Origin: Planctomycetota bacterium
GTDB lineage: Bacteria; Planctomycetota; Phycisphaerae; Sedimentisphaerales; Anaerobacaceae
Assembly (NCBI GenBank): GCA_017885385.1
Contig: JAFNGF010000351.1
Location: 1-13,815, forward strand
Direction of reading: 5' to 3'
Length of the DNA: 13,815 nucleotides
Part shown: positions 1 through 6,378 of the stretch, one piece after another
Position numbering within the stretch: position 1 is the first letter of the stretch
Layout of the letters: the number at the start of each line of letters is the position of its first letter
Position numbers and translations under genes: made by a program
Notes under the pieces: generated by a model
Told to the model about the DNA's origin: nothing
Database searches by the model: none
What the model saw: only the letters and a program-made list of their open reading frames with translations

Positions 1-2821
1 TTTGCTCAGGGTCGTTAGCCAATGTGGCTGCTCTTATTTCTTCTGCCAACGGCTGTTCGACACAGCCTTTGGCTGAGGCTTGGCCCAACAGGTAGAGCGC
101 ACGCTCTTTGAATTTCTCGATAGTCAGCCGCATTCCCATCGCAAACTCGGCGTTATCCTCGAACAAGCTGTTGCTCCAGGCCGGCCCCCTGCCGTCGGAC
201 CGCTTGGTATAGGGCGTGGTTGGCAGATTGCCGCCATAGATCGACGAGCAACCAGTCGCATTTCCTATCAAAGCTCTGTCGCCAAAAAGCTGGGTCAGCA
301 GTTTTATATAAGCCGTCTCGCCGCAGCCGGCACAGGCGCCGGAATACTCGAAAAGAGGCTCGACTAATTGACTGCCCTTGACAGTGTTGGCCTTAAACAG
401 CGCGCGGTCTGTATTTGGAATAGACAAAAAGTATTCGTAATTCTGGCGTTCCTGCTCACGAAGCGGCTCCTGCGGGGCCATATTTATCGCCTTACAACCT
501 GTTGGTTGTTTGTTCTGGTCCTTTTCCTGTGCCGGACAGGCCTGCACACAAGCGCCGCAGCCGGTGCAGTCTTCCGGCGCAACCTGAACGGTGAATTTCA
601 TGCCGGCGAACTCTTTGCCTTTTGCATCGGCACTCTTGAACGTCGCCGGTGCATCTGCCAGATACTTCTGGTCATAAGCCTTTATCCTTATGGTCGCGTG
701 CGGACACACGAACGAGCACGTCCCACACTGAATACAAACGTCCGGCTCCCACTGTGGAATGCTGACGGCGATATTGCGCTTTTCATATTTTGTCGTGCCG
801 GTCGGAAATTTGCCGTCGGGCGGCATTTTGCTCACCGGCAGCTTATCCCCACGAAGCGCGATAAGCTCGGCGGTAACGTCCTTGACAAAATCGGGGGCGT
901 TTCCCGGCACCGGCGGCCGCATTCCTATCTTGCTGGTCACCTGCTTGGGAATTTTTACTTCGTACACCCTTTCCAGAGCTCCGTCTACAGCAGCATTGTT
1001 CATCTGAACAATCTTTTCACCTTTCTTGCCATAGCTCTTTTTAATTGCGTCTTTGATGGCCTTGATTGCAACATGGAGCGGAATAATATTGGCGATCTTG
1101 AAAAATGCTGTCTGCATAATCACGTTGATTCTCGGCCCCAGCCCGAGCTCCTGGGCAAGCGAGATCGCATCAATAACGTAGAACTTGAGCTTCTTGTCGA
1201 TTATCTGCTTTTGGACTTCCCGCGGCAGAGTGTCCCATACCTCGTTCGGACCGCGGCCGGTGGTGAGCAGGAACATAGCACCATCGCGTGCCGCCGACAG
1301 CATATCGTACTTTTCCAGAAAGCTGGGATTGTGACAGGCAACAAAATCAGCCCTGCTTATTAGATAGGGCCGGCGTATCATTTTCTTTCCAAATCGCAGA
1401 TGTGATATGGTGACACCACCGGCTTTTTTCGAGTCGTACACGAAATACCCCTGGGCGTAATTGTCTGTCAGCTCCCCGATGATCATTATGGAGTTATGGT
1501 TCGCACTAACTGTACCATCTGAGCCGAGCCCCCAGAACATAGCCGAGAAAAGCCCTTTGCTATCAATGTCGAAAGACTCGTCAACATCCAAGCTGGTGTT
1601 GGTCACGTCGTCGATGATGCCGACCGTAAAGCCGCTCTTGGGCGCCGCTGCATCGAGATTGTCAAACGCCGCTTTGACCATGGCGGGCGTAAACTCCTTT
1701 GACCCCAGCCCATATCGTCCTCCGACAATTATGGGGTATTTCTCAAAAGGCGCACGGCCTTCAGCCATAGCCTCTCCGATAGCGGTTCGCACATCCAAAT
1801 ACAATGGCTCGCCAAGTGAGCCCGGTTCCTTCGTCCTGTCCAATACGGCGATTTTTCTGACGGTCTTGGGTAGCGCCTTGACGAAGTCCCCGCCGCTGAA
1901 CGGCCGGTAAAGCCGGACCTTTACCAGACCTACTTTGTCGCCTTTAGATGCCAGGTATTCCACCGTCTCATGGACGGTATCCGCTCCTGAACACATAATC
2001 ACAATGACTTTCTCTGCATCTTTCGGCCCGACATAGTCGAACAAATGATAGCTGCGCCCAACCAGCTTGGCGAATTTATCCATCGTTTCCTGAACGATTT
2101 GCGGCATGGCTAAATAATACTTATTCACCGTCTCTCTGCCTTGAAAGTAAACGTCGGGATTTTGCGCCGTGCCGGAGATCATGGGCCTATCGGGCGATAG
2201 CGCCCTGGCCTTGTGCTGGGCAACAAGCTCGTCGTCAATCATCGCCCGGATGTCATCGAAAGTTAGCTGCTCAACTTTTTGAATTTCGTGACTGGTTCTG
2301 AAACCATCGAAAAAGTGCAGAAAAGGCACGCGTGAGGCGAGCGTCACCTGCTGAGTAATAAGAGCAAAATCCATGATTTCCTGGACGTTACACGAAGCAA
2401 GCATAGCAAAGCCGGTCTCTCGGCAGGTCATTACATCAGAGTGGTCGCCGAATATGGATAGTGCCTGGCAGGCCAACGACCGAGCTGAGATGTGAAAAAC
2501 GGTTGGCAGCAGCTCTCCGGCAATCTTGTACATATTGGGAATCATCAACAGCAGCCCCTGAGAAGCCGTGAAGGTTGTCGTCAAGGCGCCGGCGGCCAAT
2601 GCCCCGTGCACGGCTGCCGCTGCGCCGGCTTCGGACTGCATCTCCGTAACCGAGGGAACCGTGCCCCAGATGTTGGCCTCGCCTTTCGCCGTCTTGTCAT
2701 CGGCAATTTCCCCCATCGGCGAACTGGGAGTGATCGGGTATATTGCGATAACTTCGTTTGTAGCGTGGGCCACGTATGCCGCCGCGGTGTTACCATCAAT
2801 CGTTACCATTCTACGCATCAT
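1..2821 (-). CDS. nifJ: Pyruvate:ferredoxin (flavodoxin) oxidoreductase, single-chain, N-terminal 940 residues (runs off left edge)
   Basis: It oxidatively decarboxylates pyruvate with CoA to acetyl-CoA, CO2 and reduced ferredoxin, using TPP and three [4Fe-4S] clusters in the cytoplasm. The frame is open on the minus strand from ATG 2821 to the window edge, so it is the N-terminal part of a protein usually near 1,200 residues. The N-terminal domain carries YPITPSSPMGE with T31, TEMQSEAGAAAAVHGA with E64, and R114, which match the pyruvate-site residues numbered for Desulfovibrio africanus PFOR. The ferredoxin domain has two CxxCxxCxxxCP motifs (C696/699/702/706 and C752/755/758/762). The TPP domain starts with C830, C833 and C858, three of the four ligands of the proximal cluster. 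The fourth cysteine and the GDG TPP motif lie beyond the window. GGAG at 2831-2828 suits ATG 2821 or ATG 2818; the choice is minor. The gene name por is equally usable. Family is certain; the electron acceptor is inferred. Confidence 0.97.
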   Translation of the reverse strand, partial: MMRRMVTIDGNTAAAYVAHATNEVIAIYPITPSSPMGEIADDKTAKGEANIWGTVPSVTEMQSEAGAAAAVHGALAAGALTTTFTASQGLLLMIPNMYKIAGELLPTVFHISARSLACQALSIFGDHSDVMTCRETGFAMLASCNVQEIMDFALITQQVTLASRVPFLHFFDGFRTSHEIQKVEQLTFDDIRAMIDDELVAQHKARALSPDRPMISGTAQNPDVYFQGRETVNKYYLAMPQIVQETMDKFAKLVGRSYHLFDYVGPKDAEKVIVIMCSGADTVHETVEYLASKGDKVGLVKVRLYRPFSGGDFVKALPKTVRKIAVLDRTKEPGSLGEPLYLDVRTAIGEAMAEGRAPFEKYPIIVGGRYGLGSKEFTPAMVKAAFDNLDAAAPKSGFTVGIIDDVTNTSLDVDESFDIDSKGLFSAMFWGLGSDGTVSANHNSIMIIGELTDNYAQGYFVYDSKKAGGVTISHLRFGKKMIRRPYLISRADFVACHNPSFLEKYDMLSAARDGAMFLLTTGRGPNEVWDTLPREVQKQIIDKKLKFYVIDAISLAQELGLGPRINVIMQTAFFKIANIIPLHVAIKAIKDAIKKSYGKKGEKIVQMNNAAVDGALERVYEVKIPKQVTSKIGMRPPVPGNAPDFVKDVTAELIALRGDKLPVSKMPPDGKFPTGTTKYEKRNIAVSIPQWEPDVCIQCGTCSFVCPHATIRIKAYDQKYLADAPATFKSADAKGKEFAGMKFTVQVAPEDCTGCGACVQACPAQEKDQNKQPTGCKAINMAPQEPLREQERQNYEYFLSIPNTDRALFKANTVKGSQLVEPLFEYSGACAGCGETAYIKLLTQLFGDRALIGNATGCSSIYGGNLPTTPYTKRSDGRGPAWSNSLFEDNAEFAMGMRLTIEKFKERALYLLGQASAKGCVEQPLAEEIRAATLANDPEQ

Positions 2822-2839
2822 CTTTTTCTCCACTTTTTT

Positions 2840-2913
2840 GCCAGAGAGATCACAGAGAGCTCAGAGCAGATTTTCTATCTTCTTATCTCTGTGAACTCTG
2901 TGTCCTCTGCGGT
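2840..2913. repeat. CTCTGTG-type imperfect inverted repeat
   Basis: The left arm (2840-2866) reads as repeated CAGAGAGATCACAGAGAG-like units. The right arm (2885-2912) reads TCTCTGTGAACTCTGTGTCC followed by TCTGCGG. The reverse complement of the right arm aligns to the left arm with a few small gaps, so the whole can fold into a long imperfect hairpin. Similar CTCTGTG...TCCTCTG strings occur from memory as dispersed intergenic repeats in many environmental genomes; that part is inference. It lies in the predicted untranslated leader of nifJ. Confidence 0.55.
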
Positions 2914-2949
2914 TTTATGCCTCATTTCGCCGCGCACCGGAAAAACATT

Positions 2950-2978
2950 CTTATACAACTTTTTCGAGCATAAGGCAA
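2950..2978 (-). promoter_or_regulatory. Candidate sigma70-type promoter for nifJ
   Basis: On the minus strand a -35-like TTGCCT (2978-2973) is followed by exactly 17 nt and a -10-like TATAAG (2955-2950). Transcription would start near 2943, leaving a leader of about 120 nt that contains the CTCTGTG inverted repeat. The spacing is ideal and the hexamers are moderate matches. This is inferred from sequence only. Confidence 0.45.
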
Positions 2979-3060
2979 TGCACGAGCCGCGGAAAAAATT
3001 TTTGTTTTTTCGGCAATTCAGCCGATATCCCAATAGTGAAGTCTCGGTGATCAGCCATCG

Positions 3061-3082
3061 CCCACGCCGGCGTCGGTGTGGG
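3061..3082. other. GC-rich hairpin in the leader of the S8 peptidase gene
   Basis: CCCACGCCG (3061-3069) pairs with CGGTGTGGG (3074-3082) across the 4-nt loop GCGT. All nine pairs form in plus-strand RNA, one as G-U. It ends 41 nt before the start codon. It has no following U-tract, so it is not a standard terminator. Its flank CCATCGCC also occurs beside the hairpin at 7892-7914, suggesting a shared repeat. Confidence 0.4.
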
Positions 3083-3123
3083 TGCTGCCACCCATCCAAA
3101 AACAGTTAATAGAGGGCTAAATC

Positions 3124-5253
3124 ATGAAAAAGGTCTATTCGGTAAGGGCAGCTATATTGCTGGGCCTGTTGGTCGCGTGTTTAGCCAGCACAGGTTTAGC
3201 CCAAGACAGGCCTTCAGGACAAAGAGTATTGATCGGTTTCAAAGATGGGGTGGGGCGCCAAGCAGCAGACAGCCGCAGAATCTGGGTCCGTGATCTCGGC
3301 GGTGAAGTCCACCATTCCTTCCGGTTCTTGCCGCTGGTATCAGCCAGATTGTCTGAAAACCTGATCGCTAAACTGAAGACACACGCCGAAATCGCGTATG
3401 TCGAAGACGACATCGTAGTGCACGCCACCGGGCAGGAAACTGCCTGGGGCGTAGACCGAATAGACGCGGACCTCGTCTGGAGCACAAATACGGGCAAAGG
3501 CGTGAACGTGGCAATCCTGGACACAGGTATAGACTATGACCATCCGGACTTGGCCGGCAACATCGCCGGCGGTATAAATTACACCGGCTGGTGGTGGAAG
3601 GATGGCAGCACGAACAAAGCTTACTGGGACGACAAATATGGGCACGGCTCTCACTGCGCCGGAATAGTCGCTGCGTTAAACAATAACATCGGCGTTGTGG
3701 GCGTTGCACCCGGGGCAAGCCTGTGGGCGGTGAAGGTTCTGGGCGATGACGGATACGGCTACATCAGTGACATCATCCAGGGACTTGAGTGGTGTGTTGA
3801 GAACGCCATCGACATCGTGTCGATGAGCTTCGGATCCGCCGAGTATAGCCAATCACTGGACAATGCCCGCCATGCGACTTATGGGGCCGGCGTACTATTA
3901 GTTGCCGCGGCAGGCAATGAAAATGGCGGCGCCGTGCATTATCCAGGCGCATACGGATCGGTTATCGCCGTCTCCGCAACAAACATCAAGGATGTAATAG
4001 CCGACTTCTCAAGCACCGGCCCCGAAGTTGAGCTGGCAGCACCGGGAGTAGACATTAAATCTACATACAGATATGGTGCGTACGCCCTGGGCAGCGGTAC
4101 CTCGATGGCCTGCCCACACGTGGCAGCAGCAGCGGCGCTGGCCTGGGCCGCCGACCCGAGTTTGACAGCTGAGCAGCTCCGTACCAGGCTTCAAGAAACC
4201 GCAGAAGATCTCGGCGCTGCCGGACGAGACAACCTGTACGGATATGGACTTGTCAATGCCGCAGCAGCAGCACAAACGGCAGCCACACACGACGTAGCGG
4301 TTACAGCAATTGCGGCTCCGAGCTCGGTTGTTGCCGGAGACATAGTCGCGATTGACGTAACCGTGCAGAACCAGGGTAGGTTCAATGAAACCTTCAACAT
4401 AGTCTTAACCGATGACACGGGCACAGTGACTATAGGGGCACAGCCCGCGAGCCTAGCGGCGAGCGGTTCGGCGATGGTTAGCTTCTCCTGGGATACGACC
4501 AACGCTGAGCCGGGCAGCCATACCCTGACAGCGACTGCCGGACCAGTGGCTAACGAGACCGACACCGCGGATAACTCCAGGAGCACTACAGTCACGGTGG
4601 AAATGCCGGCAGCGCCGGTGACAGATATCGCCGTCACAGCCGTAGCGGCGCCAAGCAGCGTGGTCCAGGGCGACCCGGTCAGCGTAGGGGTCGCCATAGA
4701 AAACGCGGGCAATCAGGACGTGAAGCGCGATATAACCGTTACACTTAGCGATGATACCGATGGTATCACCATCGGCACACAGACAATCAACGGCGGTTTG
4801 GCTCCGGGCGATTCGGCAACTGTCAATTTCTCCTGGAACACCAGCGGGGCAACAACCGGCAACCATAAACTGACTGCCAGCCATGACTTTGCCGACGATG
4901 ATGGCGGCAATAATTACAGAAGGACAGCAGTCACCGTGCAGGCAAAGCCAGCCGTTCCCATAGCGCACGTCAATATTGATATGTCGGTGCAACCCTTCTG
5001 GACACTGTGGCGGGCAGCAGCAACGGTCACGATTACGGACGGTTCGGCAGTCATCAACGGAGCAACCGTGCGGGGCCGCTGGAGCGGCCCTTACAGGGCG
5101 AATGTCTCGGGTACTACGCAAAATGGCCAGGTAAGCTTCGGCACGGGCTGGATTCTGACGGCAGGTAAGGTCACGCTCACCATAGATAGCGTCGTCAAAA
5201 ACAGCCAGAGCTGTGTCCTGTATGGAGAAACCAGTGACTCAATAAGTCCTTAA
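3124..5253 (+). CDS. Secreted subtilisin-like serine peptidase (S8) with inhibitor I9 propeptide and two CARDB-like domains
   Basis: A 709-residue extracellular protease. Residues 1-26 are a signal peptide (MKKVYSVRAAILLGLLVACL... with an LAQ cleavage region). Residues about 34-100 form an I9-type propeptide ending YVEDDIVVH. The S8 domain (about 105-385) has an intact triad: D133 in VAILDTGID, H174 in GHGSHCAG, S327 in GSGTSMACPHVA, plus oxyanion N265 in AAAGNE. Two tandem CARDB-like beta-sandwich domains follow (about 389-490 and 502-605); both begin with a D-I/V-A-V-T-A-x-AAPSSVV motif and look like an internal duplication. The last 95 residues are an Ig-like beta domain with aromatic W/F residues. 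There is no dockerin, PEP-CTERM or membrane anchor, so it is probably released or bound through the beta domains. AGAGGG (3111-3116) sits 7 nt before ATG. The gene is monocistronic and convergent with the NYN gene. Activity is well supported; the substrate is unknown. Confidence 0.95.
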   Translation: MKKVYSVRAAILLGLLVACLASTGLAQDRPSGQRVLIGFKDGVGRQAADSRRIWVRDLGGEVHHSFRFLPLVSARLSENLIAKLKTHAEIAYVEDDIVVHATGQETAWGVDRIDADLVWSTNTGKGVNVAILDTGIDYDHPDLAGNIAGGINYTGWWWKDGSTNKAYWDDKYGHGSHCAGIVAALNNNIGVVGVAPGASLWAVKVLGDDGYGYISDIIQGLEWCVENAIDIVSMSFGSAEYSQSLDNARHATYGAGVLLVAAAGNENGGAVHYPGAYGSVIAVSATNIKDVIADFSSTGPEVELAAPGVDIKSTYRYGAYALGSGTSMACPHVAAAAALAWAADPSLTAEQLRTRLQETAEDLGAAGRDNLYGYGLVNAAAAAQTAATHDVAVTAIAAPSSVVAGDIVAIDVTVQNQGRFNETFNIVLTDDTGTVTIGAQPASLAASGSAMVSFSWDTTNAEPGSHTLTATAGPVANETDTADNSRSTTVTVEMPAAPVTDIAVTAVAAPSSVVQGDPVSVGVAIENAGNQDVKRDITVTLSDDTDGITIGTQTINGGLAPGDSATVNFSWNTSGATTGNHKLTASHDFADDDGGNNYRRTAVTVQAKPAVPIAHVNIDMSVQPFWTLWRAAATVTITDGSAVINGATVRGRWSGPYRANVSGTTQNGQVSFGTGWILTAGKVTLTIDSVVKNSQSCVLYGETSDSISP

Positions 5254-5260
5254 GAAATAT

Positions 5261-5362
5261 AACGCCGCGATAAACTTGTCCCTTCGGCAGACTCAGAGCC
5301 TGCCCTGAGCTTGTCGAAGGGGCAAGCTCTGAGCGGGGTCGAAGGATCGCGGGGCTAAATAT
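5261..5362. repeat. Nested palindromic repeat between convergent genes (possible bidirectional terminator)
   Basis: The outer part is AACGCCGCGATAAA (5261-5274) and GATCGCGGGGCTAAATA (5345-5361), whose CCGCGAT and ATCGCGG pair. Inside sit two inverted copies of a 19-bp unit: CCCTTCGGCAGACTCAGAG (5280-5298) and CCCTGAGCTTGTCGAAGGG (5303-5321), followed by a further partial copy ending GTCGAAGG. A perfect 7-bp pair GAGCTTG (5307-5313) and CAAGCTC (5323-5329) also exists. The two convergent genes end at 5253 and 5371, so the structure could stop both transcripts, though there is no strong U-tract. The unit resembles REP-like repeats I recall from many bacteria; family membership is inference. 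Confidence 0.7.
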
Positions 5363-5368
5363 TTAGCC
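5353..5368. repeat. Perfect 16-bp palindrome at the end of the NYN gene
   Basis: GGCTAAATATTTAGCC is a perfect palindrome, 2 bp beyond the stop codon of the minus-strand NYN gene. Its left half belongs to the GCGGGGCTAAATA end that is shared with the hairpin at 11216-11240. It may act as part of the transcript end or as a protein binding site; nothing in the sequence decides this. Confidence 0.5.
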
Positions 5369-5370
5369 TC

Positions 5371-5889
5371 CTATTGCTCAAGACCGAAAATTTCGAGCCA
5401 TAGTTCGGTTTCACTCTCGGTAAGTCCCAACCGTTTCTCTGGCGGCTCCTTGGGGGCCTTTTTTCGGCTCAGTAGCTTCTGAACGTCGTCCCAGAAGACC
5501 TCAGATTTCACTGCTGTTGCTTTTCGTGTCTGGGCTGCCTTGCGCAGCCGGCGGTCGCTGCTTACGACGGTCAATCTTCTCGGCGCGGTAGACGCTCTTA
5601 TCTTCTCCTCGATTACAGTGTCGGCATCGGTGGCTCGGCCGACAAACAGAACCTGCAGAGTAGCTATGTTATCGAATCCGCTTTTATCTGTCGGCCCAAC
5701 ACCATCAAAAATTATCTCGCCGCTTTCGCCGGTCTGTTTCAGATACGTGCCGATAATCCGGCACAATTGAACATCGCTAATTGACTCAGTCTGCTCGCCG
5801 GCCCCGTCAGAGGCGGCAGGGCCGGCGCTGCCGGACCCGAACGGCTCCTGCACCGCCCACAACAAATTGTGACCATCAATAATAATCAC
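5371..5889 (-). CDS. YacP-like NYN domain (PIN-fold) ribonuclease
   Basis: A 172-residue cytoplasmic protein. It opens with IIIDGHNLLW (D5, N8), the usual first strand of NYN/PIN-like nucleases, and continues with acidic residues in the expected order: D62 in IIFDG, D88 and D90 in ATDADTVIEE, and D112 in VVSSDRRL. Known relatives of YacP/Rae1 type cleave RNA, in Bacillus on translating ribosomes; the same target here is inference. Residues 17-36 are a Gly/Ala/Ser-rich insertion and the C-terminus has a Lys-rich linker before a short LGLTESETELWLEIFG tail. The start is GTG 5889; the preceding bases are an ACGA-rich repeat with no good Shine-Dalgarno. It lies 141 nt after the nucleotidyltransferase gene on the same strand, with a repeat between. 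The length fits the family. Confidence 0.82.
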   Translation of the reverse strand: MIIIDGHNLLWAVQEPFGSGSAGPAASDGAGEQTESISDVQLCRIIGTYLKQTGESGEIIFDGVGPTDKSGFDNIATLQVLFVGRATDADTVIEEKIRASTAPRRLTVVSSDRRLRKAAQTRKATAVKSEVFWDDVQKLLSRKKAPKEPPEKRLGLTESETELWLEIFGLEQ

Positions 5890-5937
5890 TTCGTATGTCG
5901 TATATCGTATTGCGTCATGCGTATTATGTATTTCGAA
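5890..5937 (-). repeat. ACGA-rich quasi-tandem array upstream of the NYN gene
   Basis: Read on the minus strand, the 48 bp before GTG 5889 contain AATACGATATACGACATACG, with ACGA recurring every 6-7 nt, plus an adjoining CGAAATACATAATACGC part. The 13-mer AATACGATATACG also occurs before pyrB (12039-12051). The array reaches the start codon and leaves no ribosome binding site. It is probably degenerate dispersed repeat DNA. Confidence 0.5.
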
Positions 5938-5957
5938 CAGTACAAGAACTTTGGATT

Positions 5958-6023
5958 GTCATTCCCGCCCCCTGCCTTCGCAGGGGTGAACTTGTCCCGG
6001 CATAAGCGGGGAGCAGGAATCCA
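5958..6023. repeat. GTCATTCCCGC-type palindromic repeat
   Basis: The outer ends GTCATTCCCGC (5959-5968 region) and GCGGGGAGCAGGAATCCA (6006-6023) are imperfect inverted copies. Inside is a perfect 7-bp hairpin, CCCCTGC (5969-5975), loop CTTC, GCAGGGG (5980-5986), followed by a short CCCG/CGGG pair. From memory, GTCATTCCCGC...GCGGGAATCCA repeats are widespread in intergenic DNA of many phyla; a search would confirm that. It lies directly after the nucleotidyltransferase stop and could be its transcript end. Confidence 0.6.
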
Positions 6024-6030
6024 CAGCATG

Positions 6031-6375
6031 TTATAGCACTATGCCCTCAGCCTCAACATTTTGATAAAACGGCATGCTCTTGTAAAGCGGGCTATTCCAT
6101 TCTTCTCGGTTGCGTATGATGGAACAGAGGACTTCATCACACTGCCACTCAATTTCGTATAGACAATGTCGGATTTTGTCTATACGCTTATCGTCAACAG
6201 GACCATCCAGCAGGATGAGAAAATCCCAATCAGAGTGTTCATGTAAATCATCGCGGGCGCGAGAGCCATAAATAATGATTTGTGCGCCGGGCTCTACCTC
6301 ACGAATAGCTCGTTTGACCTGCTCTAACAATTCTTCACGATTCATTTGATCACGACCATAAATAATAAGCGGCAT
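6031..6375 (-). CDS. Minimal nucleotidyltransferase (MNT, polymerase beta superfamily)
   Basis: A 114-residue protein with the MNT signature: IIIYGSRARDD (G37, S38) followed by HSDWDFLILLD (D49, D51) and a probable third acidic residue at D80. Small proteins of this fold transfer nucleotides to protein or small-molecule targets and are commonly the antitoxin of HEPN/MNT pairs, where they modify the HEPN RNase. Here no HEPN gene follows: the next 141 nt are repeat DNA and then an NYN nuclease. The start ATG 6375 is 3 nt after the pyrC stop, with GGTGA inside the pyrC end as ribosome binding site, so translation is probably coupled. ATG 6345 (MNREELLEQV) is an alternative that gives a more typical N-terminus. 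The C-terminal EEWNSPLYKSMPFYQNV region is typical of HEPN-associated MNTs from memory. The role here is unknown. Confidence 0.88.
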   Translation of the reverse strand: MPLIIYGRDQMNREELLEQVKRAIREVEPGAQIIIYGSRARDDLHEHSDWDFLILLDGPVDDKRIDKIRHCLYEIEWQCDEVLCSIIRNREEWNSPLYKSMPFYQNVEAEGIVL

Positions 6376-6378
6376 TTA

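Larger units (their letters stand above)
2822..3123. other. Divergent intergenic region between nifJ and the S8 peptidase gene
   Basis: This 302-bp gap has no credible gene. From the left it holds the nifJ ribosome binding site, an inverted CTCTGTG-type repeat (2840-2913), the nifJ promoter candidate (2950-2978), an A/T-rich imperfect hairpin (2986-3014; GCCG plus AAAAAA pairing with TTTTTT plus CGGC across a CGG bulge), and a GC-rich hairpin (3061-3082). The peptidase ribosome binding site AGAGGG is at 3111-3116. Small open frames in this region overlap these repeats and look like chance translations of repeat DNA. No clear promoter for the plus-strand peptidase gene was found. Confidence 0.7.

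Noticed and set aside
80..1363. Long plus-strand open frames opposite the nifJ region
   Set aside because: The minus strand encodes a continuous PFOR with all motifs; the plus-strand translations have no recognisable domain and are antisense shadows in GC-rich codons.
2492..3109. Plus-strand 205-residue open frame spanning the nifJ start and the intergenic region
   Set aside because: It overlaps the coding start of nifJ and the CTCTGTG repeat, is rich in Arg/His/Cys, and resembles no protein family.
4453..5121. Minus-strand 222-residue open frame inside the S8 peptidase gene
   Set aside because: Antisense shadow of the CARDB domains; Cys/His/Arg-rich composition without motifs.
5261..5362. 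CRISPR array
   Set aside because: The repeated units are inverted rather than direct, there are no regular spacers, and no cas gene is nearby.
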